The translations under genes and the position numbers were made by a program. Positions 53,387 through 62,798 of a stretch of 64,000 nucleotides of DNA are shown here, in pieces. Position 1 is the first letter of the stretch. Every line of letters starts with the position of its first letter. The stretch comes from Clostridium_I sp047718555 (GTDB lineage: Bacteria; Bacillota; Clostridia; Clostridiales; Clostridiaceae), in contig NZ_JBDNRK010000012.1 in NCBI RefSeq assembly GCF_047718555.1, positions 1 to 64,000 of the forward strand, given 5' to 3'. Under the pieces are notes generated by a model. That model worked only from the letters and a program-made list of their open reading frames with translations. It was not told the origin of the DNA and did not search any database.

Positions 53387-54403
53387 CTAATTGTTTTTAC
53401 TATTCTCATTTAAAAATCCTGGCCCATATTTAGCAGCTAATATAATGGCTTCTATCATGCTTACCTCACTTACTTTTCCAGTGCCGGCTATATCAAAGGC
53501 TGTGCCGTGGTCTACAGAAGTTCGTAAAAATGGCATATTATTAGTTAAGGAAATTGTTCTTTCAAAGTCCACCATCTTTGTTGCAATATGCCCCTGGTCA
53601 TGATAGAGGGAGAGAACTGCATCATATCTTCCAAGTAAAGCCTGATAAAATACTGAGTCAGCACCAATTGGACCACTTATATCCACTCCCTTTTCACGTA
53701 AACTTTCAACTGCTGGAGATATATATTTAACTTCTTCATCTCCAAAAAGTCCATGTTCTCCAGAATGAGGATTGAGTCCTGCAATAGCTATATGCGGTTT
53801 TTCAATTCCAAGAACCTTAAGTGCCTTTTCACAGCGAATTACGAATTCTTCAATACCTTCCTTTGTAATTAAATCACAGGCATTTCTTAAAGACACATGT
53901 CTGCTGAAGAAAAACACTTTCAATCCTTTTACTTCAAACATGGTTAAAGGGTTTCTAGTATTAGTAAGGCTCTCCAGCACTTCTGTATGACCTATATAGG
54001 GTACCCCTGCACTTTTAAAGGATTCTTTATTTAAAGGAGTAGTTGCGATAGCTGTCACTTTTTTATCCATGGCTAATTTAATAGCATAGGAAAGATAATC
54101 AAAGGCTGCCTGACCACATTGTGCCTGAACTTTTCCAAACTCTAAAGTTGAAATGTCAATATTATTAAGATCAATAAAATCTATAGTTCCTAGGGTATAT
54201 TTACCTTCATCTGGGCTTGAGACAGCATTTAATTTCAGTGAAATATTTGTTATATCTAGAGCTTTTTTTAAAACCTTCTTATCTCCTATTACAATGGGAT
54301 TACATACATAATAAACACTGGTATTTTTAAGGGCTTTAACTACAATTTCAGGTCCTACTCCTGCTGGGTCTCCTAAGGTAATTGCAATAATTGGTCTGCT
54401 CAT
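53387..54403 (-). CDS. pdxA2: PdxA2-type 4-phosphothreonate dehydrogenase
   Basis: This protein has 338 residues, the normal PdxA length. It shows IAITLGDPAGVGPEIV, ATTPLNKESFK, the metal-binding His in YIGHTEVL, AGLNPHSGEHGLFGDEE, SLYHDQGHI and VDHGTAFDIAGTG. PdxA2 paralogues next to DUF1537 kinases oxidise and decarboxylate 4-phospho-D-threonate or -erythronate to dihydroxyacetone phosphate. Housekeeping PdxA acts in vitamin B6 synthesis, but the context here indicates the catabolic form. ATG 54403 is chosen over TTG 54409 on spacing from AAAGGAAG. It begins 49 bp after the DeoR regulator gene, so the cluster reads regulator, dehydrogenase, kinase, permease. Confidence 0.88.
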   Translation of the reverse strand: MSRPIIAITLGDPAGVGPEIVVKALKNTSVYYVCNPIVIGDKKVLKKALDITNISLKLNAVSSPDEGKYTLGTIDFIDLNNIDISTLEFGKVQAQCGQAAFDYLSYAIKLAMDKKVTAIATTPLNKESFKSAGVPYIGHTEVLESLTNTRNPLTMFEVKGLKVFFFSRHVSLRNACDLITKEGIEEFVIRCEKALKVLGIEKPHIAIAGLNPHSGEHGLFGDEEVKYISPAVESLREKGVDISGPIGADSVFYQALLGRYDAVLSLYHDQGHIATKMVDFERTISLTNNMPFLRTSVDHGTAFDIAGTGKVSEVSMIEAIILAAKYGPGFLNENSKNN

Positions 54404-54452
54404 TCTCAATCTCTTCCTTTCAATTTATATATTTATAATTAATGTATTAGAA

Positions 54453-55214
54453 CTAAACAAATACACAGTTATCAATGTTAAATTTATTGAAATCTTCTAT
54501 TAATTTTGTGGATTGTTTGTCAACAATAATTCCAGTTAACTTACTAAAATCCTGTACTTTCACCATACTTTTCTTTTCGTATTTATCACTGCTGGCTAAT
54601 AAAAAGGCTTTTTCACTTATCTTGATAAAACTGCGTTTTAAATACATTTTTTCAATACTAGTTGTCATAAAACCATTGGTTATATCAAAAGCATCACAGC
54701 CTAAAAAAGAAGCATCCACATTGTATTTTTCAACTATTTTACAGGTTTCAACTCCTGTACATTGTTTTGATTTCATGGAAACTTTTCCACCAAGGAGTGT
54801 AACTTCTATATTGGTAAAATCACTTAAAAAAACACCTATTTTTAAATCATTGGTAATAACCCTTAATTTTTCAATGTGTCTTATGCACTTTGCCATTTCC
54901 ATTATGGTTGTTCCAGCATCCAAAATAATTGTGGAATTTGGTTTTACAAATTCACTGGCTTTTTTTCCTATTAAGTATTTTTCATTAATCATGGATTTTT
55001 CTTTTTCCAGATAGCTTTTTTCTTTAATTATTTTACTTTTGATTATTGCTCCACCAAAAGTCCTATCTATAAGCTGCTGACTTTCTAAAAAGGCTAGATC
55101 CTTTCTTATGGTTACTTCAGAGACATCTAACTTTTTTGATAGTTCTAAAACGGTTACATTTTTATTCTGCAGAATATAGTCATATATTTGTTCTCTTCTT
55201 TCTAAAGTAAACAT
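54453..55214 (-). CDS. DeoR-family regulator of the acid-sugar cluster
   Basis: The 253-residue protein has an N-terminal winged helix (LERREQIYDYILQ, VTVLELSKKLDVSEVTIRKD split as family motif) followed by a DeoRC sensor domain with LDAGTTIMEMAK, VITNDLKIGVFL, LLGGKVSMKS, SFLGCDAFD and KYEKKSMVK. DeoR proteins usually repress sugar operons and respond to a phosphorylated intermediate. ATG 55214 is chosen because TGGAGGG lies 7 nt upstream; the longer frame to 55268 lacks a ribosome binding site. It heads the minus-strand cluster and is probably autoregulated. The divergent region to 55551 would hold its operator. Confidence 0.88.
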   Translation of the reverse strand: MFTLERREQIYDYILQNKNVTVLELSKKLDVSEVTIRKDLAFLESQQLIDRTFGGAIIKSKIIKEKSYLEKEKSMINEKYLIGKKASEFVKPNSTIILDAGTTIMEMAKCIRHIEKLRVITNDLKIGVFLSDFTNIEVTLLGGKVSMKSKQCTGVETCKIVEKYNVDASFLGCDAFDITNGFMTTSIEKMYLKRSFIKISEKAFLLASSDKYEKKSMVKVQDFSKLTGIIVDKQSTKLIEDFNKFNIDNCVFV

Positions 55215-55461
55215 AATTTTATCCCTCCATAACAATAGTTTCATTAACTTACGTGAACCTGTAAACATATAATCTTGAAAGTAATTTGATAATTAAACAG
55301 TTTATTAAATACTTTCAATGTGTTTCATTTTGTTTCTTTACTAGATAATATGAAAGCATTTTGAAAGTTATGCTAAAAATTACCTGATGTGTGAAGATAT
55401 ATTATCGATTGTTATAAAACTGTAAAAAATAAGTCTATACTGATTACATATTTTTGATATA

Positions 55462-55470
55462 TGTTATAAT
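55462..55470 (+). promoter_or_regulatory. Extended -10 element TGTTATAAT
   Basis: TGTTATAAT is an extended -10 promoter element 80 nt before the TTG of the glycosidase-like gene. No clear -35 box lies at the right distance. Confidence 0.35.
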
Positions 55471-55550
55471 TAAATTAAATTTTACATTAAAACTCAAAGA
55501 ATTTGGGATTATTAGCCTATATTTCATATTGAGATGAAAGGGGTAATGTA

Positions 55551-57686
55551 TTGAAGAAATTCATAATATTCTCGGGTATTATTGTTTTATCATTTTTTTT
55601 AGCTTTTAAATATATGTTTCTAATCCACAATATAACTTCTGTATATAAAAGCAGCGGAATATCATATATCTCAAAGGTAGATAGCAAGTCTTTTTATATA
55701 TACAGCTATGGAAGATGGCAAAAATCCTTTGTTAAAGGAGTAAATATAGGTGCTTCAAAGCCAGGTACTTTTCCTGGAGATCTGGGCATAACTAAGGAGG
55801 AGTACCTAAGATGGTTTAAGGAAATAGCGGCTATGAATGCCAACGTTATAAGAATTTATACAATACCTAAACCTGAATTTTATGATGCTTTATATGAATA
55901 TAATAAAAATGCATTTAAGCCATTGTATATTTTTCAGGGTGTGTGGGTTAATGAAGATGATATGTCAAAATACGAAAATGCACAAAACAATGTAATTAAA
56001 AGTGGTTTTAAAACGGATATTAAAGACGTAATCGATGTAATACATGGTAATGCTGAGCTGCCTGTGAAAAAGGGTTATGCCAGTGGAACCTATACAAAAG
56101 ATGTATCCCCCTATGTAATGGGATGGATTTTGGGTATTGAATGGGATCCCCATTTTGTACAAAATACAAACAAAATGAATGAAAGTATTAATAGCTTTAA
56201 TGGAAATTATTTGTATACAGAAAAGGCCTCACCTTTTGAAACCTTTTTAGGTGAAATGGGTGATTATGCTATTAGCTATGAAACTAATAAATATGGAATG
56301 CAGAGACCTTTAAGTTTTACAAATTGGGTAACTACAGATCCATTAAAACACCCTAATGAGCCTTTAGAAAAAGAAGACATGGTTGAGGTAAATACAGAAC
56401 ACATAAAGAAAAAAAATTCCTTTAAACCTGGACTCTTTGCATCTTATCACATATATCCGTATTACCCCGATTCTATGAACTACCAGCATGACTATGTGAG
56501 TTACAGGGATAAAGATGGAAAAATAAATACATATGAGGCCTATTTAAAGGATTTAATAAAGGAACATACAATGCCGGTTTTGGTAGCAGAATTTGGTGTG
56601 CCTGCATCAAGAGGAATGGGGCATAAGAGTTCTATGGGATTCAATCAGGGAGGTATAGATGAAAAACAGCAGGGTGAAATGGATGCATCAATGCTGAAAA
56701 ATATTTATGATCAGGGCTATGCAGGTGGATTAGTCTTCACATGGCAGGATGAGTGGTTCAAAAGAACATGGAATACTATGGATTTGGATATGCCGGATAG
56801 AAGACCATATTGGTCTAATCCACAGACAAATGAGCAGGAGTTTGGAGTTTTGGCCTTTGATCCCGGAGCAGGTAAAAGTATATGTTATGTGGACGGGGAT
56901 ACATCAGATTGGAAAGATGACAAGCCTTTAGTAGATAATGACAACATGAAGCTCTATGCTAAAAGTGATGAAAAATATCTATATATTATGGGAGATATAA
57001 AGGGATTTGATTTTGAAAAGGATAAATTATTTCTGCCCATTGATATAACTCCAAACTCTGGAAATGATAAATATGATTATTACAATCTGCAATTTAAAAG
57101 ACCAACAGATATGGTGGTGGTATTGGATAAAAAAGGTGGATCAAGAATAGTTACAGATTCCTATTATGATACTTTTTATTATACTTATGCTACCCAATTA
57201 AATATGATGGATAGGAATGCAGCTTATGAGAAAAAGAACAGCGGTATATTTAATCCCATATATTTATGTCTTAACAGACAATTGTATTTACCAGAGGATA
57301 AAAAATCCCTGCCACTGCAAAAATATGAAACAGGCAAATTGCGCCTTGGGGATGCTAACCTGGAGCACAGTGATTACAATTCACTGACGGACTACTCTGT
57401 AAATAAAAATACAGTAGAAATTAGAATACCCTGGCAGCTTTTAAATGTTATGGACCCTTCCAGTAAGATGATTATGGATGATTTTTATGCTAAGGGAAAA
57501 ATAACTCCTACAAAAGTACCAGGACTCTATATAGGAGGTGTTTTAATTGAAAATAATAATATCATTGAAAATAGTAATATGGAATTTTACAATTGGGAAG
57601 AATGGGAGGAGCCCACTTATCATGAGAGATTAAAACCATCTTATGATATTCTTAAAAAAGCTTTCAAATCAATTGGAAACAAGTAA
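55551..57686 (+). CDS. Membrane-anchored TIM-barrel glycosidase-like protein of an exopolysaccharide cluster
   Basis: The 711-residue protein has an N-terminal membrane anchor (about 3-24) and a clan-A-like TIM-barrel (about 50-440). VKGVNIGASKPGTFP opens the barrel, GWILGIEWDP carries a possible acid/base Glu, and VLVAEFGVPAS carries a possible nucleophile Glu. A C-terminal beta-rich domain (about 445-700) follows. The TTG start has AAAGGGGT upstream. The next gene starts 5 nt after the stop, so the cluster is one operon. A glycan hydrolase or glycosyl-transfer role in exopolysaccharide maturation is inferred from the GT2 and ligase neighbours. The exact family is unclear. Confidence 0.65.
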   Translation: MKKFIIFSGIIVLSFFLAFKYMFLIHNITSVYKSSGISYISKVDSKSFYIYSYGRWQKSFVKGVNIGASKPGTFPGDLGITKEEYLRWFKEIAAMNANVIRIYTIPKPEFYDALYEYNKNAFKPLYIFQGVWVNEDDMSKYENAQNNVIKSGFKTDIKDVIDVIHGNAELPVKKGYASGTYTKDVSPYVMGWILGIEWDPHFVQNTNKMNESINSFNGNYLYTEKASPFETFLGEMGDYAISYETNKYGMQRPLSFTNWVTTDPLKHPNEPLEKEDMVEVNTEHIKKKNSFKPGLFASYHIYPYYPDSMNYQHDYVSYRDKDGKINTYEAYLKDLIKEHTMPVLVAEFGVPASRGMGHKSSMGFNQGGIDEKQQGEMDASMLKNIYDQGYAGGLVFTWQDEWFKRTWNTMDLDMPDRRPYWSNPQTNEQEFGVLAFDPGAGKSICYVDGDTSDWKDDKPLVDNDNMKLYAKSDEKYLYIMGDIKGFDFEKDKLFLPIDITPNSGNDKYDYYNLQFKRPTDMVVVLDKKGGSRIVTDSYYDTFYYTYATQLNMMDRNAAYEKKNSGIFNPIYLCLNRQLYLPEDKKSLPLQKYETGKLRLGDANLEHSDYNSLTDYSVNKNTVEIRIPWQLLNVMDPSSKMIMDDFYAKGKITPTKVPGLYIGGVLIENNNIIENSNMEFYNWEEWEEPTYHERLKPSYDILKKAFKSIGNK

Positions 57687-57727
57687 GGCATGTGAAATAT
57701 TTGAATATGCCTAAATGGGGGATGGAT

Positions 57728-58903
57728 ATGGAACAATATGTATATTTCTCAATAATATTCTTTTTCTTAATAATATTCTTTCTATACATTTATATAATAT
57801 ACGAAAAAGCTGCAAGATTTTATAATCGTAAAAAAATGAAAAAATACGATAGTGAAACAGTATTTTTTATTAAATCTGCTGTTAATAAGATAGTAAGTGG
57901 ACAAGATATAGATTGTGATATGCTGGAAAATATTAAGAAGCAGTGTAAAAATAAATACAAAAGAGAAATAATTAAAAAAAGGTTACTATATTATATTAAA
58001 AATTTTAAGGGGGATTTTTCTCAAAGTATCACAAAATTATCTGAGTATATTGGAATTATTCAGTATGATATAAACAGTCTTAGGACCAGAAATTATCACG
58101 AGAAAGCATTGGCAGCCAAGAGATTGGGTGAATTTAGAAGCAATAGTGCAATTGAAGCATTGCTAAGAGAAATTGATACTAAGGATAATGATGTTAAATA
58201 CAATATTTTACTGGCTCTTGCCAAGATAGGGGAAGAAGAATCTTTTATTAAAGTCTTTGAAAATATTGATTCATCCATAGATTTAAGCGAAATAAGCTTA
58301 ATAGAGATAGTTGATAGTTTTGAAGGAGATAAAAATAACATTTATAAATGTATGATAAATTCAGATAATAATTTCACCGCCTGTGTGTTTATTAAATTAG
58401 CAGGAAATTATAAAAACATATCTTTAAGCAAGAATATATCAAAATATTTATTTAGCAAAGATAAGGAAAGAAAAATTGCAGCTGTAGAAGCTATTGGCAA
58501 TATGGGTGATGTAAGATATTTGGATTACATTATAAAGCTTTTAGAAGATAGTGAATGGGAAGTGAGATCAGCAGCTGCAAAGGCATTAAATAATTTTACA
58601 GATAGTAAAGTGTTAATTCCTCTAGCAAAATCACTTTCTGACTCACAATGGAATGTAAGGTATAATGCAGCCCTGTCATTATCAGCCAATCAGGAGGGAA
58701 TGAATATAATTTCTCACATCTTTAAAGGGGAAGATAAATTTGCTAAGGATATAATCCTATCAACTATGGAAAGCTTATCTGGTAATGAATTATATTTATA
58801 TGAAAATCCAGAAGAACACAATAAGAGGTCATTAGTTACTGAAATAAAAAAATATATGGTAATGAAAAAAGAGGAAGAAGTATATGAATACAGGATTAGT
58901 TAG
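57728..58903 (+). CDS. HEAT-repeat membrane protein
   Basis: The protein has one N-terminal membrane helix (YVYFSIIFFFLIIFFLYIYI) followed by a cytoplasmic helical region with HEAT-type repeats at about residues 120-190 and 255-345 (KRLGEFRSNSAIEALLREI, KIAAVEAIGNMGD, VRSAAAKALNNF, VRYNAALSLSAN). HEAT repeats scaffold protein complexes. ATG 57728 with GGGGG at 57717-57721 is preferred; GTG 57692 is an alternative that overlaps little else. The stop overlaps the next gene by 20 nt, so it is translationally coupled to the GT2 gene and may hold the glycosyltransferase in an export complex. Confidence 0.75.
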   Translation: MEQYVYFSIIFFFLIIFFLYIYIIYEKAARFYNRKKMKKYDSETVFFIKSAVNKIVSGQDIDCDMLENIKKQCKNKYKREIIKKRLLYYIKNFKGDFSQSITKLSEYIGIIQYDINSLRTRNYHEKALAAKRLGEFRSNSAIEALLREIDTKDNDVKYNILLALAKIGEEESFIKVFENIDSSIDLSEISLIEIVDSFEGDKNNIYKCMINSDNNFTACVFIKLAGNYKNISLSKNISKYLFSKDKERKIAAVEAIGNMGDVRYLDYIIKLLEDSEWEVRSAAAKALNNFTDSKVLIPLAKSLSDSQWNVRYNAALSLSANQEGMNIISHIFKGEDKFAKDIILSTMESLSGNELYLYENPEEHNKRSLVTEIKKYMVMKKEEEVYEYRIS

Positions 58904-60308
58904 ACAAATAATTATGGATATTAATTATATAATACTCTATTACGTATTATGCATTAACACCATATATTTTTTACAATTGATATTATCTGCCTTTGGTTTG
59001 TATGATTATATAAAGAGAATGAATTATTCTGATTATAGTAAATATACTACTTCTAATAATATGATACCAGTTTCTGTACTGGTTCCTGCCTATAATGAGG
59101 AGGATACCATATTAGATAATATAAAATCTTTATTAGAGCTGCATTACCCCTTATTTGAAATTATTGTAATTAATGATGGCTCAAAAGATGATACCTTAAA
59201 GAAAATAATTGAGGCCTATAATCTGAGCAAAATAGACCAGTCAGTGTGGCATTTAATAAAGACAAATAGAATCAGGGGTATATACAAAAATGCGGATATT
59301 CCAGGCTTTACTCTAATTGACAAGGAAAACGGCGGTAAAGCAGATGCTCTTAATGCGGGAATAAATGTGTCAAAATACCCCATATTCACATCTATAGATG
59401 CAGATTCAATACTTGAAAGTGATTCTCTGGTGAGAGTAATTATGCCCTTTGTTGAAGACAAGTCAACAGTGGCAGTTGGTGGAATTGTAAGGATTGCCAA
59501 TGGCAGCAAATTTGAGAATGGAATAATAAAAAATATTGGATTACCGGATAATAAATTGGCCATGTTTCAGGTGGTTGAATACTTAAGAGGATTTCTCAGT
59601 GGAAGAATGGGGTGGGATGCCCTAGGATGCCTTTTAATTATTTCAGGAGCATTTGGAGCCTTTAAAAAGGATATTGCTGTAAAAACCGGTGGATACACAA
59701 GCAATACTATTGGGGAAGACATGGAATTAGTAGTTAAGATGCATGAATATTTAAGAAAAAATAAATTGAAATACAAAATTAAGTTTACACCTGATCCTAT
59801 TTGCTGGACACAGGCACCGGAAAAAATAAAAGATTTGAGAGGCCAAAGGCGGCGATGGCAAATTGGGTTAATGGACAGCTTACTTCGCCACAAAAAAATA
59901 TTATTAAATCCTAAGTATGGTATTATAGGCATATTTGGAGCTCCATATTTTTGGATTTTTGAAATGCTGGGTCCTATAATTGAAATTTTCGGTTATATTT
60001 TTATTCCTTTATCCTATATTTTTGGTTTACTTAATGTGAGATATTTTATATTATTTTTAATTGCCTCAATACTTTATGGCATAATACTATCTATAGGTGC
60101 AATTTTGCTGGAAGATTACACTTTCAATAAATATAAATCCATTAGACAACTGCTTAAGCTTTCCTGGTATGGAATATTAGAAAACTTTGGGTATAGACAG
60201 ATGACGGTACTTTTTAGGGTGGAGGCCATTCTAAGATTTAAGAAGTTTAAAAACAGCTGGGGAAAAATAAAAAGGAAAAATTTTAGCGAGTCCGGGCAGT
60301 CCTCATGA
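58884..60308 (+). CDS. Family 2 glycosyltransferase, processive membrane type
   Basis: The 474-residue protein has an N-terminal membrane helix (about 13-35) and a GT2 catalytic domain with VPAYNEEDTI, VINDGSKDDT, the DxD motif in SIDADSILES, GEDMELVVKM and QRRRWQIG (the Q-x-x-R-W motif of processive synthases). Three or four C-terminal membrane helices (about 350-430) follow. This is the BcsA/PgaC/HasA-like layout of enzymes that polymerise and extrude a polysaccharide. RBS GAGGAAG. The gene overlaps the HEAT gene by 20 nt. With the glycosidase-like gene upstream, the operon resembles a small synthase-dependent exopolysaccharide cluster. The sugar is unknown. Confidence 0.88.
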   Translation: MNTGLVRQIIMDINYIILYYVLCINTIYFLQLILSAFGLYDYIKRMNYSDYSKYTTSNNMIPVSVLVPAYNEEDTILDNIKSLLELHYPLFEIIVINDGSKDDTLKKIIEAYNLSKIDQSVWHLIKTNRIRGIYKNADIPGFTLIDKENGGKADALNAGINVSKYPIFTSIDADSILESDSLVRVIMPFVEDKSTVAVGGIVRIANGSKFENGIIKNIGLPDNKLAMFQVVEYLRGFLSGRMGWDALGCLLIISGAFGAFKKDIAVKTGGYTSNTIGEDMELVVKMHEYLRKNKLKYKIKFTPDPICWTQAPEKIKDLRGQRRRWQIGLMDSLLRHKKILLNPKYGIIGIFGAPYFWIFEMLGPIIEIFGYIFIPLSYIFGLLNVRYFILFLIASILYGIILSIGAILLEDYTFNKYKSIRQLLKLSWYGILENFGYRQMTVLFRVEAILRFKKFKNSWGKIKRKNFSESGQSS

Positions 60309-60349
60309 TTAATAAATATTTTATATGATATAATAAAAGTAAGAAAATT

Positions 60350-60514
60350 ATGGCAAGTCCTAATACTTTTCATCAAAGAATTTCACGAAAAATATCATTA
60401 AATGAAGAAAATTTCTATGGTGAACCTACTGTATATTATAAGGATGATATAGCTAAATCCAGTATATTTAGCAATCTGAATGTAAGTCTGAAAGAGATAT
60501 TTAAGAATAGTTAA
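60350..60514 (+). CDS. Small protein of 54 residues, unknown
   Basis: A short open frame begins MASPNTFHQRISRKISL and ends with VSLKEIFKNS. It starts 41 bp after the GT2 gene and stops right at a strong terminator, as if it were the last gene of the operon. The composition is protein-like (mixed charged and aromatic residues), but the ribosome binding site is weak and no family is recognised. It may also be the tail of a decayed gene. Confidence 0.4.
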   Translation: MASPNTFHQRISRKISLNEENFYGEPTVYYKDDIAKSSIFSNLNVSLKEIFKNS

Positions 60515-60518
60515 AAAA

Positions 60519-60561
60519 CTGTCTCACAATGGATAGGTATATTGTGAGACAGCCATTTTTT
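60519..60561 (+). terminator. Rho-independent terminator of the exopolysaccharide operon
   Basis: CTGTCTCACAAT and ATTGTGAGACAG form a 12-bp perfect stem followed by a T-run. Confidence 0.85.
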
Positions 60562-60817
60562 TTATAAGAAATAGAACATTACTGGAATAGGTAGGATTTA
60601 TTTGGGTTGTTAACACTTTCTTAATTTAGTTATTGTTTAATAAAAGCAATTTATATTATATAATGAATACTATGCTGTAAGTATTATGAGAAGTGAATAT
60701 ATGTGGTCACAAAGGATTAAAAGGTTAGCAGTTAAAATCAAAACTGCTGAATTCTTGCATAAAAAACATTGCAGCGTTGTAAATAAGCTATAATGAACAT
60801 AGAGAGGAAGTGAATAA

Positions 60818-62098
60818 ATGCAAGAAGATGAAAATAATATTATTGATAATAAAGCAACCGATAATAATATTCAAAAATATATTTTTAATTTCTATGCTAT
60901 TTTTATAATGGCATTTATACCACTGTTTATTACCCCCTGGAGAACAGATATTTTTAACGATTACAGGATAATTGCTGTGGTTGTGGTTAGCGCAATAGTA
61001 TTTATTATTACTTTTTATTACAGAAAACAATATGAAATTAAACTCTTGGACAAGCTGCTATTCATATATGCAGCAATATTGATACTTTCAACTATATTTT
61101 CTAAGGAAATGAATTTAAGCTTGTTTGGATTACCTAGATGTAGAGAGGGTATATTTTCTCTTTTGACTTATTTGATAATCTTCACTATATTTTATAAAAA
61201 CTTTCACTTTTCCAAAAAAAGTCTCAATATAATTTTAATCAGTGCTTCAATAATTGCTATATACGGTATTTTGCAGTATTTTAAGATTAATCCAATACTT
61301 AACGTAGCCAATAATGAATTTAGAGGTTCTGTTACATCAACTATAGGTCAGCGAAATTTCGTTGGAACTTATTGTACACTTTTTATTCCCATATTCCTGG
61401 GGCTGTTTATACATAATGGTAAGAAGAGATATTTTATTGTAAACATGCTTATGATAGGACTGATGTTTAGTTCTACCACAAGAAGTTCATGGATTGCATT
61501 TGTTTTTTATAGTTTAATTTTTATTATCTATTGTCTTATTAATATAAAAAATAATAAGAAGTTTATTGCAAGATTCTCACTATTGTTAATTACACTTGTA
61601 TTGATTTTCAGTTTTATGAACTTTAAAAATAAAGATATGCTTACCAATAGAGCTAAAACTGTTTATACAGATGCAAGGAACATTGATAACGATGATTCAG
61701 GTTCCAGTAGAATATTCATATGGAAAAAGGCCATTCCTTTTTTGTTTAAAAATCCTATATTGGGTTCTGGCCCGGATACATATAACCTGGTGTTAAATGA
61801 TGCTGAATCCAAAAAAAGAGCTTTATATTTTAAAGCTCATAATGAATATCTTCAAATAGCCATAACCGAAGGCTATCTAGCTTTAGCAGTGTATATTTCT
61901 TTTGTATTGGTTATCCTTTTCAGACTTTTTAAAAGCCGCAAGAAGGGAATACACATATGGATTTTATTTGGCTGCATAACAGGTTATTTAATACAGGCAT
62001 TTTTCAATATAAGCTTTATAGCTACTGCAGTAATATATTGGGCTATACTTGGTATTGCTGCAAATTACAGTGAGGGTAAGGCATGTGAAAATAAATAG
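60818..62098 (+). CDS. O-antigen ligase/polymerase-like membrane protein
   Basis: The 426-residue protein has about ten membrane segments. The Wzy_C/O-antigen-ligase domain shows GSVTSTIGQRNFVGTY, SSTTRSSWIAF and, after a large loop, ILGSGPDTYNLV and KAHNEYLQIAITEGYLAL. The last segment is a signature of the ligase family, which transfers or polymerises lipid-linked glycans outside the membrane. RBS GAGGAAG lies before the ATG. It is separated from the GT2 operon by a terminator and 250 bp, so it has its own promoter. It is similar in type to the gene at 237 but better conserved. Confidence 0.85.
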   Translation: MQEDENNIIDNKATDNNIQKYIFNFYAIFIMAFIPLFITPWRTDIFNDYRIIAVVVVSAIVFIITFYYRKQYEIKLLDKLLFIYAAILILSTIFSKEMNLSLFGLPRCREGIFSLLTYLIIFTIFYKNFHFSKKSLNIILISASIIAIYGILQYFKINPILNVANNEFRGSVTSTIGQRNFVGTYCTLFIPIFLGLFIHNGKKRYFIVNMLMIGLMFSSTTRSSWIAFVFYSLIFIIYCLINIKNNKKFIARFSLLLITLVLIFSFMNFKNKDMLTNRAKTVYTDARNIDNDDSGSSRIFIWKKAIPFLFKNPILGSGPDTYNLVLNDAESKKRALYFKAHNEYLQIAITEGYLALAVYISFVLVILFRLFKSRKKGIHIWILFGCITGYLIQAFFNISFIATAVIYWAILGIAANYSEGKACENK

Positions 62099-62100
62099 TA

Positions 62101-62244
62101 AGTCAAAGATGCGACGAATATTTTGAATCATACAAGGAAACAGGTTCTGAGGATAGTGGGCTATCTGAGGGTTCTGTTGACGCAGTAGGATTGAAGCAAG
62201 TTCTTAATTCAGGTGGGGATTCTTTTACCCCATCTGAATTTTAG
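62101..62244 (+). pseudogene. TnpB-like C-terminal tail (IS200/IS605 family remnant)
   Basis: An open frame without start reads ...YKETGSEDSGLSEGSVDAVG, then LKQVLNSGGDSFTPSEF and TAG at 62242-62244. The V-D-A-x-G-L-K-Q pattern is typical of the poorly conserved C-terminal tail of clostridial TnpB proteins. The rest of tnpB is missing. The tail runs directly into the hairpins of the element end. Confidence 0.5.
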
Positions 62245-62326
62245 AACTGCAAATGCATGGCTTACTTGGCGTTGAACTCCCGCTTTCACAGAGTGCGTGG
62301 CAGTTCTTACGCCAAGTTAGTCAGGT
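62191..62326 (+). repeat. tnpB-end-like element, copy B
   Basis: This 136-bp copy is in inverted orientation relative to 51733-51866. The first 92 bp are identical, and the last 19 bp (TTACGCCAAGTTAGTCAGG) are also conserved. The terminal loop between CTTGGCGT and ACGCCAAG differs in sequence but is again self-complementary. It probably represents the right end and guide-RNA scaffold of an IS605-type element. Confidence 0.7.
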
Positions 62327-62400
62327 GAAAAATAGGCTAGCATACTGACTAGTTATTTATTTGAATATGCCTAAAATTGAGGAATAAGTTTAGCAAATAT

Positions 62401-62427
62401 AACAGAGCAAGTTGCTCTGTTTTTCTT
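62401..62427 (+). terminator. Rho-independent terminator
   Basis: ACAGAGCAA pairs with TTGCTCTGT and is followed by five T. Confidence 0.75.
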
Positions 62428-62798
62428 TGCCGAATTTGATTTAAATTAAAAAGCAAAGTGGAATGAAGATAAGACTGTTGAAAAAAAGTTTCTACTTAAC
62501 ATATAGCATGGCTATAGTTTGGGTAGTAACTTTTTGTTTCTAACAAATAATGTATAATCAAAGATATATGGAAAATTTTTAAGTATTAGTGAGAAAAAAT
62601 CATATAAATACAGAAAAACAATCTCATTAGTATAGGATAATAAATTATATTATATTTTTAAATATTTTAGATTAATTATATAATTAATCTAATTAAAATT
62701 CCATTAATGGATTTCTCTGTATAGGTAAATTTTATGTTGATTTTCTCAATGGCTAAATGTATATGGTAAAGTAGAAAATCCATAATTGAATATCCAAA
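62428..62798. other. AT-rich intergenic region
   Basis: There is no gene in these 371 bp. AAAGTTTCTAC near 62487 and GTAGTAACTTT near 62525 form an imperfect hairpin followed by T. No promoter is convincing. Confidence 0.4.
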
